Of a DNA stretch of 64,000 nt, positions 46,540-55,103 are shown piece by piece (within the stretch, counting starts at the first letter, position 1; each line of letters begins with the position of its first letter). Made by a program: the position numbers and the translations under genes. Source of the DNA: BOKV01 sp041397525 (lineage in GTDB: Bacteria > Pseudomonadota > Alphaproteobacteria > Rhizobiales > Rhizobiaceae); NCBI GenBank assembly GCA_041397525.1, contig JAWKWL010000003.1, positions 186,001-250,000 of the forward strand, given 5' to 3'. The notes beneath the pieces were generated by a model. That model was not told the DNA's origin and searched no databases. It was given only the letters and a program-made list of their open reading frames with translations.

Positions 46540-46640
46540 AAAAAGGCAGCGGGAGCATCCGTGCCCCGTGAATGCTCCCGCGATGCAACTCCCCAATTCG
46601 GCCTGGAAAGGCCTCATTCGCCCCGGAGTTGCATTTGTTT
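46540..46640 (-). ncRNA. Candidate small RNA with two strong hairpins and an intrinsic terminator
   Basis: Read on the minus strand: a 10-bp stem ATGCAACTCC / GGAGTTGCAT enclosing an inner GGCCT-ttcc-AGGCC hairpin. It is followed 1 base later by a second 10-bp stem GCGGGAGCAT / ATGCTCCCGC with a 13-base loop, then TGCCTTTTTC. Both outer stems are perfect. It lies 250 bases beyond merR and 385 before the beta-oxidation start. No Rfam family is recognised. It could instead be a long 3' terminator structure of merR. Confidence 0.5.
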
Positions 46641-46889
46641 GCGCTGTGGATACCGGTCCAAAGTGACTGAAGAAAACTTGTTCGTCTGAAAAGCTTCGGT
46701 GGCCGGAGCTCAAGCCATTCGGCAAGCTGCCGACCACCTTCCTGCTGCGATTCTGTTGGCGGCGCCCCCACCGCTGGTAACAGGCAGACAGGTAACATCA
46801 TCCGCCAAAACGGCAGGATGAATCAAACTCGTTCAATCTTGGCTGTGGTGCCATCCGGGCCAGCCAAAGCTGAAAGCCCGGAGAGTGCG

Positions 46890-47324
46890 TCAGCTCGAAG
46901 CTTTCAGCGTCCTGATGGTTTCATTCAGCTTCTCGATCGCGGCTTCGATGTCTGCTTTCTGCTTCACCAAAACAGCCATTTGCTGGCTGAAACGCTTGAG
47001 CAGGATACCTGCAGGATCATCGATATCATCACCCTGATCGTAGATGTTCATCAGTTCCTGTATCTCAACCAACGAAAATCCGACTTTCTTTGCGAGCAGT
47101 ATCACCTTGAGCCGGGAACGGTCCTTTGGAGAATAAAGCCTTGTGGATCCTTCACGATCCGGGCTTATCAATCCCCGGTCTTCATAGAACCGCAGCGTTC
47201 TCAAGGTCACACCAAATTCACTGGCAAGGTCGCCAATCCTGTATACCGGTTTCTCCCCGACTTCATCGGAGGGGTAATCCTGCAGGATTTGGTCAAGGCG
47301 CGAAAATTGCTCGAATTCCGGCAT
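46890..47324 (-). CDS. MerR-family transcriptional regulator, probable beta-oxidation regulator
   Basis: 144-residue protein with an N-terminal MerR winged helix (VYRIGDLASEFGVTLRTLRF, residues 27-46, then YEDRGLISPDREG) and a C-terminal coiled coil (about 95-142) for dimerisation. There is no Cys cluster, so it is not a metal sensor. It precedes the acyl-CoA dehydrogenase operon in the same direction, 735 bases upstream. The family and neighbourhood resemble LiuR-type regulators of branched-chain or fatty-acid catabolism. GAGGT precedes the ATG at 47324. Palindromic TTTACG/CGTAAA repeats about 220 bases upstream suggest self-regulation. The ligand is unknown, perhaps an acyl-CoA. Confidence 0.88.
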   Translation of the reverse strand: MPEFEQFSRLDQILQDYPSDEVGEKPVYRIGDLASEFGVTLRTLRFYEDRGLISPDREGSTRLYSPKDRSRLKVILLAKKVGFSLVEIQELMNIYDQGDDIDDPAGILLKRFSQQMAVLVKQKADIEAAIEKLNETIRTLKASS

Positions 47325-47523
47325 GTGTTGTTACCTCTGATTCACGGACAATGGTGTTCCGCATTGTTTTCTTGCCCGCGCCCACACCTTGCTGACAAGT
47401 TGACCTATCAGAAATGCCGATTGCCTAGCTCTCCCTCCGTTTGCGACGCGCACTGGTCATTCATCAAGAATGTTTCCAGCAATACTTGTTGTCGCAGAGT
47501 GAGCGCTCGTGCCCCGTCAATCA

Positions 47524-47560
47524 ACGTAAAAGGCGTAAATCAACTTTACGTAACGGTAAA
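47524..47560. promoter_or_regulatory. Cluster of CGTAAA/TTTACG boxes upstream of merR
   Basis: ACGTAAA at 47524-47530, then CGTAAA-tcaac-TTTACG (47534-47550), overlapping TTTACGTAACGGTAAA (47545-47560). The last 16-mer resembles the operator candidates at 3423 and 46338. The rest of the 47325-47813 divergent region holds no convincing gene. Confidence 0.5.
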
Positions 47561-47683
47561 CCGGGCTTCGACACTTTCCGTTTTCTAACAATAATGGCTG
47601 CGAATTTGAAAAACAATTCTCCAATTCGCCCTTTCCCTAACGTAATGAACAATTTTGGCAATTCCGTGTTTCCAGGTGATTGG

Positions 47684-47785
47684 TTAACGGCTTGTTTACC
47701 CTGTTTACGGAAATGTGGGCGCACGAACAGGGAATCGTTACAGCCTGATTCTCGGCTGCCATTCGTCAGACCATCAATGGGAATC
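47684..47785 (+). promoter_or_regulatory. Cell-cycle-type regulatory sites upstream of the PodJ-like gene
   Basis: Three GANTC sites within 54 bases (47732-47736, 47747-47751, 47781-47785), the last 28 bases before the start. TTAA-N7-TTTAC at 47684-47699 is close to the CtrA consensus TTAA-N7-TTAA. Caulobacter podJ is cell-cycle controlled, so GcrA/CcrM and CtrA input is plausible. Confidence 0.45.
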
Positions 47786-47813
47786 GCCGGTAACCGGTGT
47801 GTGAGCGAGAAAT

Positions 47814-50800
47814 ATGAGCCGTTTGAGATCACAATTGGAAAGCCTCCGCCAATCTGAGACTGGCAGTACAGCGCGTACTCCCGGCCGAATGGTGGGTGGT
47901 GCAATTGATGCCGTTGAACGACAGTTGAAACGCGGCGGTCAGGCGGTTGACGATCATCGGTCGGGTTATCGCCACTCAGGCGGCGGTGATCAGCATTTGC
48001 AAGCCAAGCTGCAGCGAGACGACTTTCGTCGCGATGAACGCCCGGGCCGCCTGTCCCCGGCTCGTGAATCCTTGGCCCCGCGCCCGACATCCCAAACCTC
48101 TGGCAGGGATATCAGCCGCATCCGCGAAGGGATTGACGCGCTAAGCGAAAAGCTCGCCGCGCTCAACAACACGCATGCTGCGCCAACTCGTGCAGACCCT
48201 CCTGGCGTTACGCCCGATCTCATCGACGGCCTGGGCAGGGATTTGCGCAATGAATTCGCCCGCATGCGCGACGAATTGGGCAGCGCCATCCAGTCGGTTG
48301 GCCATTCGCTGAACCAGACAATCGCGAATTCCAATGCTCAAATGCGCGCAGACCCCAGGCGCGACGACATGCTGGCAGAAGAGCTGCTGCGCATCTCGGA
48401 TGGCATCACGCGCCTCCAGAATGGCGGCGGCGGGGAACCGGCATTTCTTGAGGAAATCGCCGCAGAACTTCATACCATGCGCGAAGAACTCGGCATCATT
48501 GCGTCACATGGTTCGCCGCAGGTGGATCTTGGTGGCGTGGCCCGTTCCATCGAGAGCGGCTATTCCGATATTGCTGCCCGGCTTGAAGAGACTGTGGCCA
48601 CGGCCATTCGCAATGGAGCGGACAGTGCACACGGCAATGAGACGATCAGCCATATCATCACGCTTTCCGATCACGTCACTGCGATTCGTGACCGTATAGA
48701 GGGCATGTCGCTTGAAGCGATCCAGTCCCATGTCGAGGAACTCAGCGGGGTTGTGAACGCGCTTTCTGGCCAGGGCGACAAGTCTCTGGCTTTCAATTTT
48801 TCCACGATCAATGATCGTCTTGACGAAATCACCCGCGCACTTGTGGCAGTTTCCATCAATCCACCCGGAGGCCTTGATGCACTCGACCGGATTGAAGCGC
48901 GGATGACCAGCCTGTCCAAGGCCATCGACAGGATCGCCGAGGAAAACACCGCGATATCGATCCCTGCGCAAGCCCTTGAAAACGGACTGGCCGAACTGGG
49001 TCAGAAGTTTGACCTGTTTGCACAACATGCGCTCCACCGGGAAGACAATGGCGGACATGATTCGCTGACTTCGCGGCTTGACGAAATTGTCCAACAGCTT
49101 GAGGCCATGGCAGATAGTGGTGCACACGCATCATCACCGGCTCTCGACGGGATCGGGCAGGGCCTGGACGCACTGTCAGCCAAACTCGACCGTCTGGCTG
49201 AGAACGGTATGCAGGCAGCTGAACTGGATGCCACTGGCATTCTGGGTTCGCGCCTCGACGAGATTGCCGACCATCTTGCCCAACTCACGGTGGCCAATGC
49301 AAATTCAAACCCGTTCTCCGTCGCACAGGAAGGCAACATTGATCACGATGGCAGCTTTCAGGCTTCCAATGTGGAGGCAGTGCTTTCGGTTATCGAATCA
49401 CAGTTGATCGCCATTTTCGACCGCCTGCCCGAACCCGGCTCAGCGAATCCTGCGTTGCAGTCCGACAATTCCGAAATCATGCAAATGCTCTCGGTGCTCT
49501 CGGAACGCATCGAGCAGGCTGGCCATGCGCAGCCGGCAGCCTTGCCCGACAGTGCACAACTTGCGGCGCTCGAGCACCAGCTTGCCGGCATCGCGGCGCA
49601 TTTGACCACAATTGGCGATACCGGCTTCGACCTCGCACCACTCAATGAGCGCCTGGAAAATATCGAGAGCCAGGTCGCAAACAGTCGCGACATCGTAATG
49701 GATGCAGCAGTTGCGGCGGCCGAGCGCGCGGCGTCGCTGGTGGCAGGAAACACATCCGAGACCGGTCAATCCACAAACAACGATGTTATCGATCAATTGG
49801 CTGCCGAACTTCGCAGCCTCGAGGAAAACACGCGTCACCTCACCGAGATGCATGCGCAATCCTTCGACACTGTCCGTGAAACAATGACAATGATCTCCGA
49901 TCGCCTGGGAGACATTGAAAATCACCTGCAGTCGGCGTCCAATGGTTCGCCGCGTTCCTCACGGGATTATCGCGAAACACGTGTCTCGCATGAAGATGCC
50001 GGAGGCTATGCCCCGGCGGCATCGCGCCAGCCGCAGCATGAGCCGGAATATGCTTCGTCCCGTTCTTCGGTCGCAGGGCTGCAGCATGGCATGGCAGGCG
50101 GTTATCGTGGCGATGCAATGGAAGATGATCTTCCACCATCATCATATCGCTCATCTTTCGATTCAGACCGGAACGAACGGCACCCATTCCATGATGATCG
50201 CGATGATCTGCCATCAATGGATGACGCCCCGCGACTGCACATCGATGATCTTCCGGAAATGGACGGCGCCAATTCCGTCGGGCATGACGTCCCGTTGGGG
50301 GACTACGACAACCATGATTACAATTCTGGTGACGTTCAGGATCCGGCATCGGAAAGCCATTCAGTTCCCGAGGACGATGTTCCGCTGGAGCCCGGTTCCG
50401 GCGTCCCCGATCTTGAGGCGCTCATGCGCCAGGCAACCGCACGGCGTCGTGGCGGCCAACAGGCGGCAGCGCCCCAAACCGCAACCAGCGACCTCATTGC
50501 ACAGAAGCGGCGCGAAGCGCAGGCAGCAGCACAAGCAGCAGCCCAGATGGCTGCGGCTGCTGCAGCTCAGGAGGCCACCAAAGGCGGCAAACCGGAAAAA
50601 TCCAAAACCGGCAAGTCTGCGCTTTCCGGCGTGGGCGGTCTTGGCAAGATCGGTTCCCTTCTTGCGGGCCGCAAGAAAATGCTCATGGGGGGCGCGGCTA
50701 TCCTGCTCCTTGCCGCATTGGCAGGGCCGCTTGCATCCATGTTCATTGGGTCTGGCGACCAGGAAACTGTCGTAATCGGGCAAACCGATGCCACCAGCGA

Positions 50801-51860
50801 TCCGTTGCAGTCGCAGGAACAGGCGGCACTGGCAACCGCTGACAGCGCATCCGCAGAAAGCGACGCCTCGAAATCTGACGGCAGCTCAACCCAGGCGTCC
50901 TCAGATCCATTGCAGGCAGAGCCCCAGGTCGGACAAGACAGTGTGGCGACGGGGTCCGACCAGGCCTCCAGCGAAACCGTTTCCGTGCCGGTTGTCCCGG
51001 AAGAAGTCGGCAATTCGGTGTTGCGCCTTGCCGCGGAGGCAGGTGACCCGCAGGCACTTTTCGAAGTGGCGCGCCGCTATACTGACGGCGAGTTTGTTCA
51101 GCAGAATCTCGACACTGCCCGCCAGTGGTATGAAGTCTCGGCACGCGCCGGTTATGCTCCGGCACAATACCGTCTGGCCAACTTCATGGAGAAAGGCCAT
51201 GGCGGAGCGCAGGACATGGAGAAGGCTGCGATGTGGTATCAACGCGCTGCCGAACAGGGCAATGCCCTGGCCATGCACAACCTTGCGGTTCTTTACGCTG
51301 GCGGACTGCTTTCTTCCGGCCAGGACATGGAAGCGGCGACAGAATGGTTTGCCAAGGCGGGCGAACTTGGCGTGAAGGACAGCCAGGTCAATCTCGGCAT
51401 CCTTTACACCCGCGGCAAGGGTGTCGAGGAAAACCTTGTCGAAGCCTACAAGTGGTTTGCCATCGCTGCAAATGGCGGGGACGCTGACGCTGGACAGAAG
51501 CGCGACACGCTTGCCAATTCGATGCGCCCCGACCAGTTGCAGACCGCACGCGGCCTCGTGGAACTCTGGAAGCCGGCAGAACTGAGTATCGAAGCCAACT
51601 CGGTCACGCCGAACCCGGCCTGGACCACCATTCCCGGCCTTTCGACCGAAGCAAGCCCGGTCCAGCTATCCCCGAAGGAGATGGTCCGTCGTTCGCAGGA
51701 ATTGCTGGCCAAACTTGGCTTTGATCCGGGACCAGCCGACGGGATGATGGGTAACAAGACACGCGATGCCATTCGCCAGTACCAGAAGCAGAAAGGTCTT
51801 CCGGTTGACGGCGAGGTAACAGCTGACCTGCTCAAGAAACTGTCAGGCCAGAGCGCCTGA
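47814..51860 (+). CDS. podJ: PodJ-like polar localisation protein with Sel1 repeats and a peptidoglycan-binding domain
   Basis: 1348-residue polarity factor. A cytoplasmic coiled-coil region (about 90-700, with repeated L..LS.LD.IA segments) precedes an acidic, histidine-rich disordered region (about 700-870) and an Ala-rich helix (about 895-925). A single membrane helix lies at about 955-980 (MLMGGAAILLLAALAGPLAS). The periplasmic part has a Ser/Gln-rich linker, four or so Sel1/TPR-like repeats (about 1062-1230: GDPQALFEVARRYTDGE, NALAMHNLAVLYAGG) and a C-terminal PG_binding_1 domain (about 1286-1345: ELLAKLGFDPGPADGMMGNK). This order matches PodJ, which organises the old or new pole and is processed in some species. 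The upstream GANTC and CtrA-like sites fit cell-cycle control. Confidence 0.85.
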   Translation: MSRLRSQLESLRQSETGSTARTPGRMVGGAIDAVERQLKRGGQAVDDHRSGYRHSGGGDQHLQAKLQRDDFRRDERPGRLSPARESLAPRPTSQTSGRDISRIREGIDALSEKLAALNNTHAAPTRADPPGVTPDLIDGLGRDLRNEFARMRDELGSAIQSVGHSLNQTIANSNAQMRADPRRDDMLAEELLRISDGITRLQNGGGGEPAFLEEIAAELHTMREELGIIASHGSPQVDLGGVARSIESGYSDIAARLEETVATAIRNGADSAHGNETISHIITLSDHVTAIRDRIEGMSLEAIQSHVEELSGVVNALSGQGDKSLAFNFSTINDRLDEITRALVAVSINPPGGLDALDRIEARMTSLSKAIDRIAEENTAISIPAQALENGLAELGQKFDLFAQHALHREDNGGHDSLTSRLDEIVQQLEAMADSGAHASSPALDGIGQGLDALSAKLDRLAENGMQAAELDATGILGSRLDEIADHLAQLTVANANSNPFSVAQEGNIDHDGSFQASNVEAVLSVIESQLIAIFDRLPEPGSANPALQSDNSEIMQMLSVLSERIEQAGHAQPAALPDSAQLAALEHQLAGIAAHLTTIGDTGFDLAPLNERLENIESQVANSRDIVMDAAVAAAERAASLVAGNTSETGQSTNNDVIDQLAAELRSLEENTRHLTEMHAQSFDTVRETMTMISDRLGDIENHLQSASNGSPRSSRDYRETRVSHEDAGGYAPAASRQPQHEPEYASSRSSVAGLQHGMAGGYRGDAMEDDLPPSSYRSSFDSDRNERHPFHDDRDDLPSMDDAPRLHIDDLPEMDGANSVGHDVPLGDYDNHDYNSGDVQDPASESHSVPEDDVPLEPGSGVPDLEALMRQATARRRGGQQAAAPQTATSDLIAQKRREAQAAAQAAAQMAAAAAAQEATKGGKPEKSKTGKSALSGVGGLGKIGSLLAGRKKMLMGGAAILLLAALAGPLASMFIGSGDQETVVIGQTDATSDPLQSQEQAALATADSASAESDASKSDGSSTQASSDPLQAEPQVGQDSVATGSDQASSETVSVPVVPEEVGNSVLRLAAEAGDPQALFEVARRYTDGEFVQQNLDTARQWYEVSARAGYAPAQYRLANFMEKGHGGAQDMEKAAMWYQRAAEQGNALAMHNLAVLYAGGLLSSGQDMEAATEWFAKAGELGVKDSQVNLGILYTRGKGVEENLVEAYKWFAIAANGGDADAGQKRDTLANSMRPDQLQTARGLVELWKPAELSIEANSVTPNPAWTTIPGLSTEASPVQLSPKEMVRRSQELLAKLGFDPGPADGMMGNKTRDAIRQYQKQKGLPVDGEVTADLLKKLSGQSA

Positions 51861-52058
51861 CAGCACTTGCGGATTTCCCGGTTTCAAGGCTCAGAACGCG
51901 GCGCGCATTGCTGAAGCAATATCATCGCGGCGCTTGGCCACCTTTTCCTTGATGACTTTTGTTGACAACATTGAGGGTGAGGCGCATTAAACGGCGCATC
52001 GTAGCGCGGTGCACACCCACGGATACCCGCGTCCATCCCGTCTTTCTGGGAGATGCAA

Positions 52059-52988
52059 GTGAGCATCTATCTGCCCATAGCTGAATTGTCGGTGAACGTA
52101 TTCATCCTGTTCGGAATGGGAATTGCGGTCGGATTTCTTTCAGGGATGTTTGGTGTGGGTGGCGGCTTCCTGATGACGCCGTTGCTGATTTTCTACAATG
52201 TGCCCCCGGCGGTGGCGGTTGCTACCGGAGCCAACCAGATCGTCGCGTCCTCAGTGTCGGGAGCGCTGGCGCATTTGAGGCGGGGAACCATCGACATCAA
52301 GCTTGGCACGGTATTGCTTGTTGGCGGCATTGCCGGGTCCGCGTTGGGCGTTTTGATCTTCACGATGCTGCGCCAGGCTGGCCAGCTCGATCTGATGATC
52401 GCGATCCTCTACGTCTTTTTTCTCGGCACCATTGGCTCGCTGATGTTGGTTGAGAGCCTTCGTGCGCGCAAGCGGGTGAAAGCTGGTGGCAGTTCGGATA
52501 CCCGTCGTCCGGGTCAACACAACTGGATCCACGGCCTGCCGTTCAAGATGCGGTTCCGCAAGTCGAAGCTTTATCTTTCCGCGATACCCGTTTTTGGCAT
52601 CGGTTTTCTTGTCGGTATCCTCGTTTCCGTAATGGGTGTTGGCGGTGGGTTCATCATGGTTCCCGCCCTCATCTACCTCCTGCATGTACCCACCAGCGTC
52701 GTCATCGGAACTTCGCTTTACCAGATCATTTTCGTGACGGCCTTTACCACGGTCTTGCAGTCCACGACGAACCATACGGTCGACATGGTGCTGGCGCTGA
52801 TCCTGATGGTCGGCGGTGTGATCGGTGCACAGTTTGGTGCAGCGGTTGGCCAGCGCCTTCGCGGCGACCAGTTGCGCGCCTTGCTGGGCCTGCTGGTTCT
52901 CTCCGTTGCATTGCGACTTGCCTTCGATCTGGTGATAACGCCCAAGGACATCTTCTCGCTTGCGGCCACCCTGGCGACGGGGAACTGA
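52059..52988 (+). CDS. TauE/SafE (TSUP) family membrane transporter
   Basis: 309-residue sulfite/organosulfonate exporter-family protein with eight or so helices and the two TSUP repeats, each opened by a glycine-rich motif: GFLSGMFGVGGGFLMTPLL (residues about 26-44) and GILVSVMGVGGGFIMVPALI (about 187-206). The GTG at 52059 is preferred because GGGAG lies 6 bases upstream and homologues start MSIYLPIAELSVN; an ATG two codons earlier overlaps the site. It is followed 3 bases later by the TIGR02186 gene, a recurring pair. The substrate is probably a small sulfur or carboxylate anion, by family only. Confidence 0.9.
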   Translation: MSIYLPIAELSVNVFILFGMGIAVGFLSGMFGVGGGFLMTPLLIFYNVPPAVAVATGANQIVASSVSGALAHLRRGTIDIKLGTVLLVGGIAGSALGVLIFTMLRQAGQLDLMIAILYVFFLGTIGSLMLVESLRARKRVKAGGSSDTRRPGQHNWIHGLPFKMRFRKSKLYLSAIPVFGIGFLVGILVSVMGVGGGFIMVPALIYLLHVPTSVVIGTSLYQIIFVTAFTTVLQSTTNHTVDMVLALILMVGGVIGAQFGAAVGQRLRGDQLRALLGLLVLSVALRLAFDLVITPKDIFSLAATLATGN

Positions 52989-52991
52989 ACG

Positions 52992-53864
52992 ATGTTGTAC
53001 AATCCAATGGCATTCCTGGCACCTGCGGCAATATCTGCGTTCATTGCCTTGCAATCAGCGCCTGCCATGGCTCAGACTGCCCAACAGACTACTGTTCAAC
53101 CCGCAGCCGAGGCTACACTCGGTGATACCGGGCGGGCTGCGCCGCGTGAAGAGCTGCAGATGGGTATTTCGCTCGACACTGTATCCGTCAATTCAGATTT
53201 TTCAGGTACGGAAATTGCTGTTTTCGGTACGATCGAAAATCCGGACAAGCTGGCCCAGACCCTCAATGAATATTCCATTGTCGTTACGATCACAGGCCCC
53301 GTGGAGAATGTAACTGTTCGCCGCAAGGAACGTGTTTTCGGCATCTGGATGAACCGCCAGAACAGGGTTTATCGCAACGTGCCATCCTTTTATGCTCTTG
53401 CCACCGACCGTAATCTGGCAGCAGTGGCGCCCGAGGCGGTGCTGAAGGAATTTCGCATCGGCATCGACCGGATACCATTGAGCCTTTTCTCGACTGGTGG
53501 AGTAACTTTCACCCAGCCCGCACCCGAATTTGCGAGTTCGCTTCGCAGGGTACGCAAGGAAAAGAAACTGTTCTCCGAGGATCTGTCGGGAGTTGTGTTT
53601 CTGGGCAGCACGCTGTTTCGCGCAAATCTCCAACTCCCGTCCAACGTTCCAATTGGTAGCCATACGGTGACCGCCTACCTGTTTCGCAATGGCGAAATGC
53701 TCTCCAGCCGCCAGGGAAGCTTCAAGGTTGAAAAGGCCGGCTTCGAGAAATTCATGTATACGCTCGCCCACACCTACGGCTTCTGGTACGGAACACTGGC
53801 TGTGATTGCCGCACTGGTAACGGGATGGCTCGCCAGCGTCATATTCGGCGGCGCACGCAAGTAG
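52992..53864 (+). CDS. TIGR02186 family membrane-anchored periplasmic protein
   Basis: 290-residue conserved alphaproteobacterial protein of unknown function. An N-terminal signal peptide (cleaved after PAMAQ, about residue 26) precedes a beta-rich domain with family motifs (GTEIAVFGTIEN, GIWMNRQNRVYRNVPSFYAL, GSTLFRANLQLPSNVPIG). One C-terminal membrane helix lies at about 262-284. The protein would expose its domain to the periplasm. Close coupling to the TSUP transporter gene suggests an accessory part of that exporter; this is context, not shown. Confidence 0.9.
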   Translation: MLYNPMAFLAPAAISAFIALQSAPAMAQTAQQTTVQPAAEATLGDTGRAAPREELQMGISLDTVSVNSDFSGTEIAVFGTIENPDKLAQTLNEYSIVVTITGPVENVTVRRKERVFGIWMNRQNRVYRNVPSFYALATDRNLAAVAPEAVLKEFRIGIDRIPLSLFSTGGVTFTQPAPEFASSLRRVRKEKKLFSEDLSGVVFLGSTLFRANLQLPSNVPIGSHTVTAYLFRNGEMLSSRQGSFKVEKAGFEKFMYTLAHTYGFWYGTLAVIAALVTGWLASVIFGGARK

Positions 53865-53884
53865 AAAGGCATGTCCGGGGCACC

Positions 53885-54343
53885 ATGGAGCAGTCTGAAA
53901 ACAACAGCCGGACCGTCATGCGCTCTGCATGGCTGCTTTCGCTGGGAGGATTTCTCCCCTTTCTGTTGTTGGCGCTGGGACTGATCCTTACCGGCAAGAA
54001 CGGCGTGTGGTTCTCCCTTTTTGCCGACGGCTTTAAGACCTGGTCCGCCATCATCCTTTCATTCCTCGGGGGCATTCGCTGGGGTATGGCATTGCGCGAT
54101 GAACCCGTTTCGCTGTCGCGGCTGGCCTTTTCAGTCCTCGCCTCGATCGCTGGCTGGATCAGCCTGTTTCTGCCCGATGGCCTTTGTCTGATGGTCTTGC
54201 TGCTTGCTTATTGCGCGCAGGGAGCCTGGGACAGTTTTTCCATCCACGCCGGCCAGGCACCAGCGTGGTTCGCGCGCTTGCGCATAACAATGACCCTGCT
54301 TGTGGCCGCAGCACACGCATTGGCTCTTGTCGCAGTATTCTGA
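53885..54343 (+). CDS. DUF3429 family integral membrane protein
   Basis: 152-residue protein with about five hydrophobic segments and the DUF3429 motif FLGGIRWGMALRDEP near residue 58. No catalytic residues are apparent and the function is unknown. The ATG at 53885 (MEQSENNSRT) is used; an in-frame upstream start would overlap the TIGR02186 gene. It is third in a row of co-directional envelope genes and converges with pdeM, with 10 bases between the stops. Confidence 0.85.
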   Translation: MEQSENNSRTVMRSAWLLSLGGFLPFLLLALGLILTGKNGVWFSLFADGFKTWSAIILSFLGGIRWGMALRDEPVSLSRLAFSVLASIAGWISLFLPDGLCLMVLLLAYCAQGAWDSFSIHAGQAPAWFARLRITMTLLVAAAHALALVAVF

Positions 54344-54353
54344 AGCCTTGTCC

Positions 54354-55103
54354 CTAGACCAGCTGGCCGCCACCGATCATGTATATGCGTTCGCGACCCA
54401 TGACATGCGCGTGAAAACTGGCCTCGTCAAAAAATCCGTCAAAGGCCCTGTCCCGGATGTTGAGCCCGCCGGTAAAGGCCCCGAAAGCCGGCATGATCAA
54501 CCGCGAACCGTCACTGGCAAAACAGCGCCTGCGTACCGATTTTCCGCGGCGCACGATCCTCGCTTGCGGATGCAGGTGTCCTGATATCTCACCGGCGCCG
54601 GCATTTCGAAGCGGCTCATGGCGAAAGGTGATGGCGCCGACGGCAAGAACATCTGCCGCTGTTCCACCCAATCCCTCAGGGGGGTGCGGATCATGGTTCC
54701 CCGAAATCCAGATCCAATGTCTCCCGCCCATGCAGGCGGCAAGCATTTCCCGATAAACGTCCGGAAGCCTGTCATCCGCCCGCTCATCATGGAAACTGTC
54801 GCCAAGCGATACAACGACCTCCGGCTGCCAGCGCGCGATGCACAATGCCAGCAGCTCAAGGGTTTTTGCGGTGTCATAAGGTGGGATCATCAATCCGCGT
54901 CTGGCAAGGGAAGAGCCCTTTTCAAGATGCAGGTCCGAAACAACAAGAAGCTTTTCCTGCGGCCAGTACAGGCAGCCTGCATGGTCCGCTAGCATCTGCT
55001 CCCCGGCAATGGCGACCTTGCCGGTGCCGGGGATGTGGCCCACATCGGCAAACCAATCTGCGCTGCTGTCTGCCGGCAATCTCGCCTCGGCTCCCTGCCT
55101 CAC
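54354..55103 (-). CDS. pdeM: Ligase-associated DNA damage response endonuclease PdeM
   Basis: Calcineurin-like metallophosphoesterase found with the Lhr helicase, MBL-fold exonuclease and ATP-dependent ligase. Metal-binding motifs are SDLHLEKG, GDSFHDE, SGNHDPHP and SGHLHPQ. The 249-residue product carries an N-terminal extension of about 30 residues (MRQGAEARLPADSSADWF...) before GEQMLADHAGCLYWP, where most homologues begin, so a shorter protein from a later start is possible. Its start overlaps the stop of the helicase gene (ATGA), so the two are translationally coupled. Confidence 0.92.
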   Translation of the reverse strand: MRQGAEARLPADSSADWFADVGHIPGTGKVAIAGEQMLADHAGCLYWPQEKLLVVSDLHLEKGSSLARRGLMIPPYDTAKTLELLALCIARWQPEVVVSLGDSFHDERADDRLPDVYREMLAACMGGRHWIWISGNHDPHPPEGLGGTAADVLAVGAITFRHEPLRNAGAGEISGHLHPQARIVRRGKSVRRRCFASDGSRLIMPAFGAFTGGLNIRDRAFDGFFDEASFHAHVMGRERIYMIGGGQLV

